DNA of 64,000 bases from Sedimenticola sp. (GTDB lineage Bacteria > Pseudomonadota > Gammaproteobacteria > Chromatiales > Chromatiaceae): NCBI GenBank assembly GCA_026984735.1, contig JALSRN010000101.1, forward strand, positions 34,176 to 98,175. Direction: 5' to 3'. A model generated the notes under the pieces. The model saw only the letters and a list, made by a program, of their open reading frames with translations. It did no database searches and was not told where the DNA came from. The position numbers and the translations under genes were made by a program. Every line of letters starts with the position of its first letter. Positions within the stretch are counted from its first letter, which is position 1. Below are positions 9,501-16,684 of this stretch, piece by piece.

Positions 9501-10090
9501 ATGCCCAGGCCGATGAGTTTCTCCGGTTCGAACTCCACCAGCAGTTCCGGGTCCCGCATTCCCCAGGCATCGATGCGGTCCACCCCGCTCAGCCGTTGGA
9601 GATCCTTCTTCGCCTGCTGGGCCGCTTTGCGCAGCTGTTCGTTGTCGTCCAGGCCGTAGACGGTCACCACCGCCGTGGGAAAGGTGTTGGAGCTGGTCAA
9701 TTCCAGCACCAGCGGCTCGCGGCTGCCTTCGGGAAGCTGGTCTTCGATTCGCTGGATGGCGCGCCGCACCTCCTGAATGCGTTTGTCGAAGGTGCGGGGA
9801 TCGAGCTCCTCGAAGCGCACCACGATGTTGGAGGCGCCGTAACGGCTGGTGCTGGAGACGAACTTGATGTTGCTGACGCGCGCCAGCTCGGTCTCGATGA
9901 GGTCGGTGACCCGTTTCTCCACGTCCTCCGCGGCGGCGCCTGGCCAGCCGGTCCAGATCACCAGCCAGTTGAAGTTCACCGGCGGATCCTGTTCGCGGGG
10001 CATCTGGGTGTAGCTCAGCCCGCCGATGACCACCACCAGCAGAAAGGTGAGATTGACCAGAATGGGGTTGTTCAACAGGCGGCGGTACAT
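6575..10090 (-). CDS. RND efflux transporter with C-terminal TPR-like extension
   Basis: Inner-membrane proton-driven pump, 1171 residues. It starts MYRRLLNNPILVNLTFLLVV, which fixes the start at 10090; the longer track ORF only adds out-of-frame adaptor sequence. The ATG overlaps the adaptor stop by one base (TGATG). RND hallmarks are the first helix, two large periplasmic loops, and the TM4 proton-relay segment GMLVDDSVVVAEAIYTNL. The transporter core ends near residue 1020 (VPPLYAMLQSRRRRRE). The last ~150 residues are cytoplasmic and helical, with two TPR-like units around ERAIWHLEQVAKGLPSNFAA and ARRHLRKAERLRPGDGRL. Such a tail is unusual. No outer-membrane channel gene is adjacent. The substrate is unknown; it resembles the heavy-metal/multidrug AcrB-like group. 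Confidence 0.92.
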   Translation of the reverse strand: MYRRLLNNPILVNLTFLLVVVIGGLSYTQMPREQDPPVNFNWLVIWTGWPGAAAEDVEKRVTDLIETELARVSNIKFVSSTSRYGASNIVVRFEELDPRTFDKRIQEVRRAIQRIEDQLPEGSREPLVLELTSSNTFPTAVVTVYGLDDNEQLRKAAQQAKKDLQRLSGVDRIDAWGMRDPELLVEFEPEKLIGLGISPKALADTVRAYFHDQALGRIRFSDQEWLVRLQGTSNDPRHLEGLPLVALQQEVPLRSVARIRQGREKARQLVAYEGEPAVMLSLFKTDRANNLELLDRIKKYIHERNPLLKKMGVQLALAYDQTVATRSAIGVMENNALIGLLLVVFVATLFLGWKIALFTGMGLVFSLAGTFWTLDAMGETLNVTVLLGIVIVLGMLVDDSVVVAEAIYTNLRKGLPRLQAATSAVREMWVPVSAATLTTIAAFLPLMLMPGVLGQFMEVVPLVVTVALVVSLAEAFWLLPAHVVESRADPLKAGRFQQWRTRFTRRLRHRYTRLLLKVMRHPGMAVGLGSALTLLCLAALLTGAVKVNFFANDLFRYFYVNVEMPPDTPLTETRATLERMARSIRQAVPVGELQNLTTVAGMEITDKEPRLSDNIGQIMVSLPPSSSDHLSVDEVIERMRASLTDLPGPERISFLRRKTGPPSEAPVSVKIRGDDIREVRAAAARLQRLMASIPGIRDIHNDDVRAGTQLSLRLDADAIQRAGIPPGDVSTTLALYVDGLAVADMRHQGETWKVRVKARPQRLQDVKSFLDWPVGLPGGGDVPLGKLVKHETRTTEGNIRHQDFRRTLTVTADLDSEVTDTLSANHRIQALWKEIAGDYPGVALDFSGELDDIQESLTSMGRLFLLGIGLIYMILGTQFRSYLQPLLILTTVPMAFTGVILGLLVNHIPLSLVTLYGVIALAGIAANDAIVLISTANHNLQRGGGLAAAIVLASRRRLLPIIITSLTTMAGLFSLAAGWGGESLVWSPVATAIVWGLGFSTLLTLFLVPPLYAMLQSRRRRREPEAATLPPDPALLNPGPLQRLRLMLIRLRSPEESRDLEDLAAIAEQPVLWEHYVEGRKRLAQNDNERAIWHLEQVAKGLPSNFAAHLGVAQAMIRWLQQWGWDVGYTARARRHLRKAERLRPGDGRLRELTQLLDRIDESAADALEPA

Positions 10091-11106
10091 CAGGGCTTCG
10101 TCACTTTCACCGGCTGCCCGTCGCGCACGCTGAAGCGGCCGGCGTCGATCACCAACTGGCTGGGGGGCAGGTCCACGCGGGCGGGCAGCCCCTGGACGGC
10201 GCCGGTGAGCGGGTGGAAGCGCGCCACGCCCTTCTCGTAGAGAAAGAGCCCCAGTCGGCCCTCTCTCTGCACCAGGTAGTCGGCGGGCACGTGAGGCGCC
10301 GCCTCTTCCCACCGGAGTCGGCCGGCCGCGCCGGGCGGCGCGCTTTCGTTCCGAAACAGGTAGCGCACCTCGTAGCTGCGGATCCGCTTCTTCAGCAGGG
10401 GGATGACGGCCCGCAGCCGCAAGGGAAACGCCTTGCCCTCCACCAGGAAGCTCTGGCGGCGCGCCTCTTTCATGGTCTTGAGATCCTGCTGTTGCACCTG
10501 GGCGCTCACCTCCAGGTTGTTCAGATCGACCAGCCGCAACAGGGGGGTGCCCGGCGTGGCGTAGTCGCCCTGGCTGGCGCGGCGCTCGGTGACCACGGCG
10601 TCGAAGGGCGCCGTCACCGTGCAGCGGGATTCGCGCCAGCGCGCCTCTTCCAGGTCGGCCTCGTGCACGTTCACCTCCGCTGAAAGGCGGTTGAACTCGG
10701 AGCTGCGCTGGTTGAACTGGTCCGAAGAGATGTTGTGCGACTTCACCAGCTTCTGGGCGTCCTTGAAGCGCTTGCGGGCGTAGTGGAGGCGCGCCTGCGC
10801 GGCGGACAGCGCCGCCTCGGCCCTTTTGCGGGCGATCACGTAGCTGCTGCAATCGATGCGGGCCAGCAGGTCGCCCGCCTTCACCCGGTCGCCGGGGCGC
10901 TGGGCGATCTCCACCACTTTTCCGGCGATCTCGGCGCCGATGAGCGTGTCGTTGAGGCTCACCACCGTGGCCGGCGCTTCTCTCACGGGGTGGAAGAGCA
11001 GCTTTTTCAGCGGCGCCACGGTCACCGGAACGGGATTGGTCCCCGCGGGGGCGCCGGCGACCGCGAGCCACAGCAGCAGAAGCAGGATGGTTTGGCAGCG
11101 TTTCAT
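10090..11106 (-). CDS. RND efflux periplasmic adaptor (HlyD/AcrA family)
   Basis: 338 residues. A signal peptide comes first (TILLLLLWLAVAGAPA), followed by the lipoyl-like half AEIAGKVVEIAQRPGDRV, a coiled-coil hairpin rich in Ala/Arg/Glu (about residues 95-170), the second lipoyl half CTVTAPFDAVVTERRASQGD, and the beta-barrel and membrane-proximal parts. It would bridge the inner-membrane RND pump downstream (1-nt stop/start overlap) to an outer-membrane channel. A 7-bp GC hairpin (GGCCGGC/GCCGGCC) lies just upstream of the start codon, close to the ribosome binding site, and could modulate translation. A TATAGT -10-like box is visible further upstream on the minus strand. Confidence 0.93.
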   Translation of the reverse strand: MKRCQTILLLLLWLAVAGAPAGTNPVPVTVAPLKKLLFHPVREAPATVVSLNDTLIGAEIAGKVVEIAQRPGDRVKAGDLLARIDCSSYVIARKRAEAALSAAQARLHYARKRFKDAQKLVKSHNISSDQFNQRSSEFNRLSAEVNVHEADLEEARWRESRCTVTAPFDAVVTERRASQGDYATPGTPLLRLVDLNNLEVSAQVQQQDLKTMKEARRQSFLVEGKAFPLRLRAVIPLLKKRIRSYEVRYLFRNESAPPGAAGRLRWEEAAPHVPADYLVQREGRLGLFLYEKGVARFHPLTGAVQGLPARVDLPPSQLVIDAGRFSVRDGQPVKVTKP

Positions 11107-11422
11107 CTCTGTTGGGGCCGGCGAGGTGCCGGCCGGAAAGCGGGCGTCGCTCTGAAAATCGGCTGAAAGTCGCTCAACTATAACTTCTCATGGCTTGTCG
11201 GTCCGCTTCCCACTTCACGTTCCAGCCATCGGCCGCAATCGATGGCCGGGACCTTGGCGGCCCTTGAGCGTCCCAAGGGCCTTTTCCATAGGGAGCCTTG
11301 GCGGCATTCCTTGCCGCCCTTCGGCGCGGCACCTTGCCACCAGCGCGCTCGTGGTGGCCGAGGGTGACATGGATCGGTGCCGGGTTAATAATAGCGCCTT
11401 CTCGACGAGGGGAGAGCGAACC
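11107..11422. other. Divergent intergenic region
   Basis: 316 nt between the divergent efflux operon and the lipoprotein gene. I see no coding potential. It holds a -10-like TATAGT for the minus-strand operon, a hairpin GGCGGCA-TTCCT-TGCCGCC at 11300-11318, and a good sigma-70-like promoter for the plus-strand gene (listed separately). Confidence 0.6.
11364..11392 (+). promoter_or_regulatory. Sigma-70-like promoter for the lipoprotein gene
   Basis: GTGACA (5 of 6 to TTGACA), a 17-nt spacer and AATAAT (5 of 6 to TATAAT), ending 30 nt before the ATG at 11423. Spacing is ideal; prediction only. Confidence 0.5.
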
Positions 11423-11848
11423 ATGCGGTCTGCCGGAAAATGGGAAAAGAGGGCATTGCTGCTGTCACTGGTGGGGCTGGCGGTGCTGGTTACCGCCTGC
11501 TCCTCTCTGGAACAGGCCGGCAGTCAACGGAAACTGCAGACGCAGCTGCGCAGCTACGACCATGCGGTGCGGTGGGGCGACCTGCAAGGGGCGTACGCCT
11601 TCGTGAAACCGGGCGGCGAGCCGCTGGCGGTGCCAAATGGCCTGGAGAACATCCGGGTCACCGACTACGAACCTCTCACCACCGTTACGGAAGAGGAGGG
11701 AAAGCGGGTTCGCCGGCAGGTGAAGATTCAGTATGTGCGCCGTGACCGGCAGGTGGTTCGCACCTTCGTCGACGAGCAGGTTTGGGAGTACGACGACAAG
11801 CTCGGCAACTGGTTCCGCACCAATGCGCCGCCGGAGTTCGAGCGGTGA
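11423..11848 (+). CDS. Small conserved lipoprotein of unknown function
   Basis: 141 residues. I place the start at the ATG preceded by GGAGAG, not at the track start 76 codons upstream, because the protein then begins with a clean lipoprotein signal: basic n-region, hydrophobic stretch and lipobox VTAC, with Cys at residue 24. The mature part is soluble and contains a repeated acidic/aromatic pattern (YDHAVRWGDLQGAYAFV, QVWEYDDKLGNWFRTN). I do not recognise a named domain; similar short lipoproteins occur in other gammaproteobacteria. The stop overlaps the next gene by 4 nt (GTGA), so the two products are probably made together. Confidence 0.8.
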   Translation: MRSAGKWEKRALLLSLVGLAVLVTACSSLEQAGSQRKLQTQLRSYDHAVRWGDLQGAYAFVKPGGEPLAVPNGLENIRVTDYEPLTTVTEEEGKRVRRQVKIQYVRRDRQVVRTFVDEQVWEYDDKLGNWFRTNAPPEFER

Positions 11849-12519
11849 GGCGCGTCCCCTTCAGCGAGCGGCCCGGCCGGCACGAACGCCACTATCGGCG
11901 GCGTCTCCATCCACTTTTCCCCCGCCCGGTCGAGAAGGTGACCGACGACGACCTGCTGGAGGCGCAGCGGCTCGATCACGAAGAGCTGGTGGAGGTCCTC
12001 TCCTCCTTGCGCGAGCTGGTGGGGCGGGCGGCGCGGTTGCGGCCCAATGAGGAGAGCCAGGTGGTGCTCGACCTCAAGGCGGAATTGGAGCGTCACTACG
12101 AAGAGGCGTGCCGCCTGGCCGACGCCCAAGGCGCCAACAAGGAGGCCATCGCCCATCTCATCGAAGTGATCATGAACACCATCCGCCGAGCGGCGGCGGG
12201 CGACCCGCTGGCGGAGCGGGAGCTGGCCCAGGAAGCGGAAGCGCGAAGGCTCCATTTCCAGCTGCTCGAATCGCCCCTGGTGGCGGATCTGCTGCATCCG
12301 CGGACATTGGTGCAGCCGGACGAGCTGCCGGTGGTGCTGCTCACCGACCCCCAGGATCAGGTGGAGGCGGCGCTGGAACTGTTCGACGACGATCAGCTGG
12401 GGCTGCTGCTGAAAGAGGCGCGCCGCCTGCTGGAAGAGACGGGCGGCGCGGGTTGGGAGCCGGAGCGGGAGCGGCTCGCCTGGCTGGAGGCCCGGCTGGC
12501 CGCCCGAAGGGGAGGTTGA
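11845..12519 (+). CDS. Conserved hypothetical protein, helical and cytoplasmic
   Basis: 224 residues from a GTG start that overlaps the lipoprotein stop (GTGA). The track start at 11782 lies inside the lipoprotein gene. The sequence is rich in Glu, Arg and Leu, with long predicted helices and no signal or membrane segment, for example DLLEAQRLDHEELVEVLSSL and QVEAALELFDDDQLGLLLKE. I recognise no domain. The tight coupling to the lipoprotein gene suggests a shared process. Function unknown. Confidence 0.75.
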   Translation: MRRVPFSERPGRHERHYRRRLHPLFPRPVEKVTDDDLLEAQRLDHEELVEVLSSLRELVGRAARLRPNEESQVVLDLKAELERHYEEACRLADAQGANKEAIAHLIEVIMNTIRRAAAGDPLAERELAQEAEARRLHFQLLESPLVADLLHPRTLVQPDELPVVLLTDPQDQVEAALELFDDDQLGLLLKEARRLLEETGGAGWEPERERLAWLEARLAARRGG

Positions 12520-12526
12520 GCGGGGT

Positions 12527-12838
12527 TCACACGCCGAGATCGGGGTTCTCCCTCACCAGCCGGTCATAGCCGCTTTCGCGGTACGCTTCCAGCCCTTTCG
12601 GGGTGACGGCCTGGAACCCTTCCGGGACGGTCTCGTCGTCGGGATTGCCCCGGTAGATCTGGTGCAACGAGATCGCCGGCTGCACCACCGAGGGCGTCGG
12701 ATCGGTGCTCCGGTAGTGGAGGGTGCTGGTCTCGGCGGCCAGGTCTTCGCTCCCGATCTGGCGTTCGTAGGCGAAGTCGCCGGCCACCGCAAGGTTGGCG
12801 ATCAGGCCGAGTACGGGTAATGTGATCAATGCTTTCAT
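12527..12838 (-). CDS. Small secreted hypothetical protein
   Basis: 103 residues starting at MKALITLPVLGLIANLAVAG, a convincing signal peptide with AxA-like cleavage near residue 20. GGAGAG lies six bases before the ATG, which rules out the 510-residue track ORF extending antisense through ubiD. The mature protein is acidic, with one Tyr-rich segment and no cysteines. It converges with the preceding plus-strand gene and diverges from ubiD. Function unknown. Confidence 0.7.
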   Translation of the reverse strand: MKALITLPVLGLIANLAVAGDFAYERQIGSEDLAAETSTLHYRSTDPTPSVVQPAISLHQIYRGNPDDETVPEGFQAVTPKGLEAYRESGYDRLVRENPDLGV

Positions 12839-12937
12839 GGTTCTCTCCTCGTGACTTTGTGGTGTGGGTGCCTCTGTGTCAAAAGAGACCCGTCCGCCGC
12901 CCCTTTCATTTCCAGCCGACGAAGGTGAACGCCTGCC

Positions 12938-14404
12938 ATGAACTACCGGGACCTGCGTGATTTTCTTTCCCGCCTCGAGGAGCGGGGCGAGCTGAAGCGG
13001 ATCGGGGTGGAGGTGGATCCCCGTCTCGAGATGACCGAGATCAGCGACCGGGTGCTGCGCGCCGGCGGCCCGGCCCTGCTTTTCGAAAGGCCCAAGGGAC
13101 ACCGCATCCCTGTGCTCACCAATCTGTTCGGCACCACCGGGCGGGTGGCGCTGGGCATGGGCGAGGAGAGCGTCGACGCCCTGCGCGAAGTGGGGAGGCT
13201 GCTGGCGGCGCTCAAGGAGCCCGATCCGCCCAAGGGGATGAAGGACGCCTGGGAGAAGCTGCCGCTCTACCGCAAGGTGCTGGACATGGCGCCCAAGGAG
13301 CGGCGCGGCGCTCCCTGCCAGGAGGTGGTGCTGGAAGGGGAGGCGGTGGACCTGGGCGCGCTGCCGGTGCAGACCTGCTGGCCGGAAGACGCCGGCCCCC
13401 TGGTGACCTGGGGGCTGGTGATCACCCGCGGCCCGGAGAAGCCGCGACAGAACTTGGGCATCTATCGCATGCAGGTGATCGGCCGCAACCGCCTCATCAT
13501 GCGCTGGCTGGCCCACCGCGGCGGCGCGCTCGATTTCCGCGAGTGGCAGGCCCGCCATCCGGGCGAACCCTTTCCGGTTTCGGTGGCCCTGGGCGCCGAT
13601 CCGGCCACCATCCTGGCGGCGGTGACGCCGGTGCCCGACACGCTGTCGGAATACGCCTTCGCCGGGCTGTTGCGTGGTTCCCGCACGGAAGTGGCCCGCA
13701 GCCTGGGCAGCGATCTCCAGGTGCCTGCCTCGGCGGAGTTCGTGCTGGAGGGGGTGATCCATCCCGGCGAGACGGCCCCCGAGGGGCCCTTCGGCGATCA
13801 CACCGGCTACTACAACGAGGTGGAGACGTTTCCGGTCTTCACGGTGGAGCGCATCACCCACCGCCGCGATCCCATCTACCACAGCACCTACACCGGCCGC
13901 CCGCCCGACGAGCCGGCCATCCTGGGAGTGGCGCTCAACGAAGTCTTCGTGCCCCTGCTGCAGAAGCAGTTTCCCGAGATCACCGACTTCTACCTGCCGC
14001 CCGAAGGGTGCTCCTACCGGCTGGCGGTGGTGAGCATGAAGAAACAGTATCCCGGCCACGCCAAGCGGGTGATGTTCGGCGTCTGGTCCTTCCTACGGCA
14101 GTTCATGTACACCAAGTTCGTCATCGTCACCGACGACGACGTGAACGTGCGCGACTGGAACGACGTCGTCTGGGCCATCACCACCCGCATGGATCCGGCG
14201 CGCGACACCCTGGTGGTGGAGAACACTCCCATCGACTATCTCGATTTCGCCTCGCCGGTGTCGGGACTGGGGTCGAAGATGGGGCTGGACGCCACCTCCA
14301 AATGGCCGGGCGAGACGGAGCGCCAGTGGGGGCGGCCCATCATCCGCGACCCGGAGGTGGTGAAGCGGGTGGACGCGCTCTGGAGCCGGCTCGGCCTCGA
14401 TTGA
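12938..14404 (+). CDS. ubiD: 4-hydroxy-3-polyprenylbenzoate decarboxylase UbiD
   Basis: 488 residues, close to the 497 of the E. coli enzyme. It begins [19 protein letters not shown], typical of UbiD, and shows family blocks such as [26 protein letters not shown] (the Glu-rich active-site region) and [19 protein letters not shown]-like sequence near residue 400. It decarboxylates the polyprenyl-4-hydroxybenzoate intermediate of ubiquinone synthesis and needs prenylated FMN made by UbiX, which is not in this window. It stands alone, with purC convergent downstream. A weak hairpin CGCGGT-TCG-ACCGCG followed by TTT at 14441-14458 may end transcription. Confidence 0.96.
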   Translation: MNYRDLRDFLSRLEERGELKRIGVEVDPRLEMTEISDRVLRAGGPALLFERPKGHRIPVLTNLFGTTGRVALGMGEESVDALREVGRLLAALKEPDPPKGMKDAWEKLPLYRKVLDMAPKERRGAPCQEVVLEGEAVDLGALPVQTCWPEDAGPLVTWGLVITRGPEKPRQNLGIYRMQVIGRNRLIMRWLAHRGGALDFREWQARHPGEPFPVSVALGADPATILAAVTPVPDTLSEYAFAGLLRGSRTEVARSLGSDLQVPASAEFVLEGVIHPGETAPEGPFGDHTGYYNEVETFPVFTVERITHRRDPIYHSTYTGRPPDEPAILGVALNEVFVPLLQKQFPEITDFYLPPEGCSYRLAVVSMKKQYPGHAKRVMFGVWSFLRQFMYTKFVIVTDDDVNVRDWNDVVWAITTRMDPARDTLVVENTPIDYLDFASPVSGLGSKMGLDATSKWPGETERQWGRPIIRDPEVVKRVDALWSRLGLD

Positions 14405-14504
14405 GGCGGCCGTTCCATCTCGATACGCCGTCGTTCCGGCCGCGGTTCGACCGCGTTTCCCTCCGCGCGGGAAGGGCGAGGGGCGACTTCTTTTCGGTGC
14501 CGGG

Positions 14505-15398
14505 TCAATAATCCGCGCGGCCGGTGATCCGCCGTTCCGCCTCGCGGTACTTTTCGGCCGTCTTGTCGATGATCTCCTGGGGCAGTTCCGGCGCCGGAGG
14601 GCGCTTGTCCCAACCGATGGACTCCAGATAGTCGCGCACGAACTGCTTGTCGAAACTGGGTGGGCTGATGCCGGGCCGGTACCGGTCCGCCGGCCAGAAG
14701 CGCGAAGAGTCGGGGGTGAGCACTTCGTCGATGAGATGGAGGCGTCCCCCTTCGTCGAGGCCGAACTCGAACTTGGTGTCGGCGATGAGGATGCCCCGCT
14801 CCCGCGCGTGGGCCGCCGCGTCCGTATAGATCTCCAGGCTCGCGCGGCGCACCTCTTCCGCCAGTTCCCGCCCCACCAGGGCGGCCACGTGGTCGAAATC
14901 GATGTTCTGGTCGTGCTCGCCCAGGTCGGCCTTGGTGGAGGGGGTGAAGATGGGCTCGGGCAGGCGCTCGGCCAGGCGGAGCCCCGGCGGCAGGGGAATG
15001 CCGCAGACGGCGCCGCTTTTCTGGTAATCTTTCCAGCCGGAACCGATGAGATAGCCCCGAACGATCGCCTCCACGGGCAGGGGCTGCAACCTGCGCACCA
15101 CCACGGCGCGATCGCCCAGCCGTCGCCGCTCGGCCGGATCGGGGACCACCGCTTCCACGGGAATGCCGGCGAGCTGGTTGGGCAGGATCGAAGCGGTGCG
15201 CTCGAACCAGAAGTTGGAGACGCGCGTCAGGACCTCGCCCTTGCCGGGGATGGGTTGGGGGAAGACCACGTCGAAGGCGGAGAGACGGTCGGTTGCGACG
15301 ATTAGCAGGTGTTCGTCGTCCACCGCGTAGATGTCCCGGACCTTGCCGCGGCCCAGCAGTTCAAGGCCTGAAAGATCGGACTGGTAGAGGGCGGTCAT
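14505..15398 (-). CDS. purC: SAICAR synthetase PurC
   Basis: 297 residues from the ATG at 15398 ([20 protein letters not shown]). The track start adds 19 unlikely residues. This is the longer PurC type, against ~237 residues for the E. coli form. Motifs include [13 protein letters not shown] (ATP site), [18 protein letters not shown] and [16 protein letters not shown]. It joins aspartate to CAIR in purine synthesis, in the cytoplasm. A TATAAT box on the minus strand (15427-15432) lies upstream, right at the start of the divergent gene. Confidence 0.96.
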   Translation of the reverse strand: MTALYQSDLSGLELLGRGKVRDIYAVDDEHLLIVATDRLSAFDVVFPQPIPGKGEVLTRVSNFWFERTASILPNQLAGIPVEAVVPDPAERRRLGDRAVVVRRLQPLPVEAIVRGYLIGSGWKDYQKSGAVCGIPLPPGLRLAERLPEPIFTPSTKADLGEHDQNIDFDHVAALVGRELAEEVRRASLEIYTDAAAHARERGILIADTKFEFGLDEGGRLHLIDEVLTPDSSRFWPADRYRPGISPPSFDKQFVRDYLESIGWDKRPPAPELPQEIIDKTAEKYREAERRITGRADY

Positions 15399-15426
15399 GA
15401 GCAGCGGGTGAAAGAGCGAAAACCGG

Positions 15427-15432
15427 ATTATA
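15427..15432 (-). promoter_or_regulatory. -10 box for purC
   Basis: A perfect TATAAT on the minus strand, 29 nt before the purC ATG. It ends four bases before the ATG of the divergent gene, so its -35 region would lie within that coding sequence. No clear -35 match is visible. Confidence 0.4.
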
Positions 15433-15435
15433 CCC

Positions 15436-15873
15436 ATGGAGAATCCAACCCACACCGATTACCTCGCCGCCTTCCGCGGCAGCTTCACCTCCGCCCTGCG
15501 CTGGCCCCAGCTGGACGCGCTCTGGGAGCGGCTTCGCGCCAAGCCGGAAGGGTGGTATGTCTACGCCGTGGGCGAGGCGCCTCCCGCCGAGCCGGCCAGC
15601 GCCGAGGCGTTTCTCGATTTCCTCACCGAGATCGACCGTCTGCTGCGCGCCGAGCACGACGAGGACTACTGCGGCATCGTCTATGCCGACGATCCGCAGG
15701 ATCCTTCCATGGTGAAGATCTACGATCCCAACAATCTCGGCGTGGTGTGCGGCTACAGCGACAATCCGCCCCTGCCCGGCTGGGTGCTCAGCCGCATCCC
15801 GCCGGTGGATCTGGAAGCGGAACGCCCCCCGCCCAACAACCGGCGGCGGTGGTGGCGGAAGCTGTTCGGCTAG
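15436..15873 (+). CDS. Conserved hypothetical protein
   Basis: 145 residues, soluble and acidic, ending in a basic-aromatic tail ([10 protein letters not shown]). It contains a segment [20 protein letters not shown] followed by [16 protein letters not shown] recognise no named family. No clear Shine-Dalgarno precedes the ATG, and the 37-nt gap to purC leaves little room for its own promoter, so the exact start is uncertain. It precedes the MbcA/ParS-like gene by 77 nt. Confidence 0.72.
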   Translation: MENPTHTDYLAAFRGSFTSALRWPQLDALWERLRAKPEGWYVYAVGEAPPAEPASAEAFLDFLTEIDRLLRAEHDEDYCGIVYADDPQDPSMVKIYDPNNLGVVCGYSDNPPLPGWVLSRIPPVDLEAERPPPNNRRRWWRKLFG

Positions 15874-15950
15874 CTTCGGCTGGCGCCGGCGCGAATAACC
15901 AAGTAAAATACTCTACAATTAGCATGACAACGAACATTTGGAGTGAGACG

Positions 15951-16376
15951 ATGAGTGACGAAACCAAGAAGCAGGCGCTGGCCGACATCACCCGTGCGGT
16001 GATGCACGTGCTGGACAACTGGAGGCTCGATACCGACACCATGCGCCAAGTGCTCGGCATGCCGGAGGATGTGCGCGCCCGGGCGTTCGCCAAGTTCCGG
16101 GAGGGGAGCGCCACCTTTCCCTCCGACCCGCAGGTGTTGCGCCGTTGTGAGTATGTACTGCGCATCGCCGACGCGCTGCGCACCGCCTACCCGGTGAACC
16201 CCAAGATGGGAGGGCGCTGGATTCACCAGCGGCAGAAGCGCTTCGGGGGACGTACCCCCATCTCCATGATTCTCGAGGACGGCGAGACCGGGTTGGCGGT
16301 GGTGTTGGGGGAAGTGGACTGCACCTTCGCGTGGGACTGCACCGGCTCCAAGGCCGTCTCCGCCGCTGGAAAGTGA
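15951..16376 (+). CDS. MbcA/ParS/Xre-like (DUF2384) protein, orphan antitoxin-like
   Basis: 141 residues from the ATG preceded by GGAGTGAG; the track ORF runs into the previous gene in another frame. The C-terminal half resembles the MbcA/ParS/Xre toxin-binding domain: a helix with alternating leucines, then FGGRTPISMILEDGETGLAVV, similar to the family pattern FG.RP..LI..G..GL..V. In toxin-antitoxin systems this domain pairs with a RES-domain toxin. No RES gene lies on either side, so this looks solitary, either a former antitoxin or a regulator. Family assignment is probable, not certain. Confidence 0.65.
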   Translation: MSDETKKQALADITRAVMHVLDNWRLDTDTMRQVLGMPEDVRARAFAKFREGSATFPSDPQVLRRCEYVLRIADALRTAYPVNPKMGGRWIHQRQKRFGGRTPISMILEDGETGLAVVLGEVDCTFAWDCTGSKAVSAAGK

Positions 16377-16578
16377 TGCGGAGGGTCTTCCCAGAGCTGT
16401 TATGCACACGCTTTTCGAAAGTGAATGAAACTCTGGTCGTTGCGCGACAATAATGTGTCTCTTTTTGAAAATACCTCCCAAGTATTTGAAAAAAATAGAG
16501 TAATCGAGTTGAGCAATTTTTGTACGATCTGACGAAAATCAAGAATTCATGGGCCTCGAGGCTCTTTTCCCCGGTTTG

Positions 16579-16609
16579 ATCCACAAAGTTTTCCACAGGT
16601 TTTGTGGAT
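16579..16609. repeat. Inverted repeat with DnaA-box-like sites
   Basis: Perfect 9-bp arms ATCCACAAA / TTTGTGGAT around a 13-nt spacer that contains TTTTCCACA, a match to the DnaA box pattern TTWTNCACA. The flanking 9-mers TGATCCACA and (reverse strand) CAATCCACA match TTATCCACA at 7 of 9 positions. Confidence 0.6.
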
Positions 16610-16630
16610 TGGATCTTCCCCCCTCGGTGT

Positions 16631-16652
16631 ACGCCCTCGAAGGGCGTATAAT
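16631..16652 (+). promoter_or_regulatory. TATAAT box with adjoining palindrome, typA promoter
   Basis: ACGCCCT-CGA-AGGGCGT is a perfect inverted repeat whose last T is the first base of TATAAT (16647-16652). No good -35 hexamer is visible. The palindrome would place a bound regulator directly on the promoter. Confidence 0.4.
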
Positions 16653-16684
16653 CGCCGGCTTCTGCAGCGATCCCTCCTCTCTTC

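Larger units (their letters stand above)
16377..16684. other. AT-richer intergenic region with inverted repeat upstream of typA
   Basis: 308 nt with no gene. The first ~180 nt are clearly richer in A and T than the surroundings. The right part holds the inverted repeat ATCCACAAA...TTTGTGGAT (16579-16609), a DnaA-box-like TTTTCCACA inside it, and a palindrome next to a TATAAT box (16631-16652). It likely contains the typA promoter. Confidence 0.6.

Noticed and set aside
6575-11071. 1498-residue minus-strand ORF
   Set aside because: Its first ~327 residues are the adaptor gene read in the wrong frame; the transporter starts at 10090.
12527-14059. 510-residue ORF antisense to ubiD
   Set aside because: Only the last 103 residues form a plausible protein, with their own ribosome binding site and signal peptide; the rest is antisense to a clear UbiD.
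16377-16684. Chromosomal replication origin
   Set aside because: DnaA-box-like sites are few and no dnaA, dnaN, mnmG or parAB genes are nearby.
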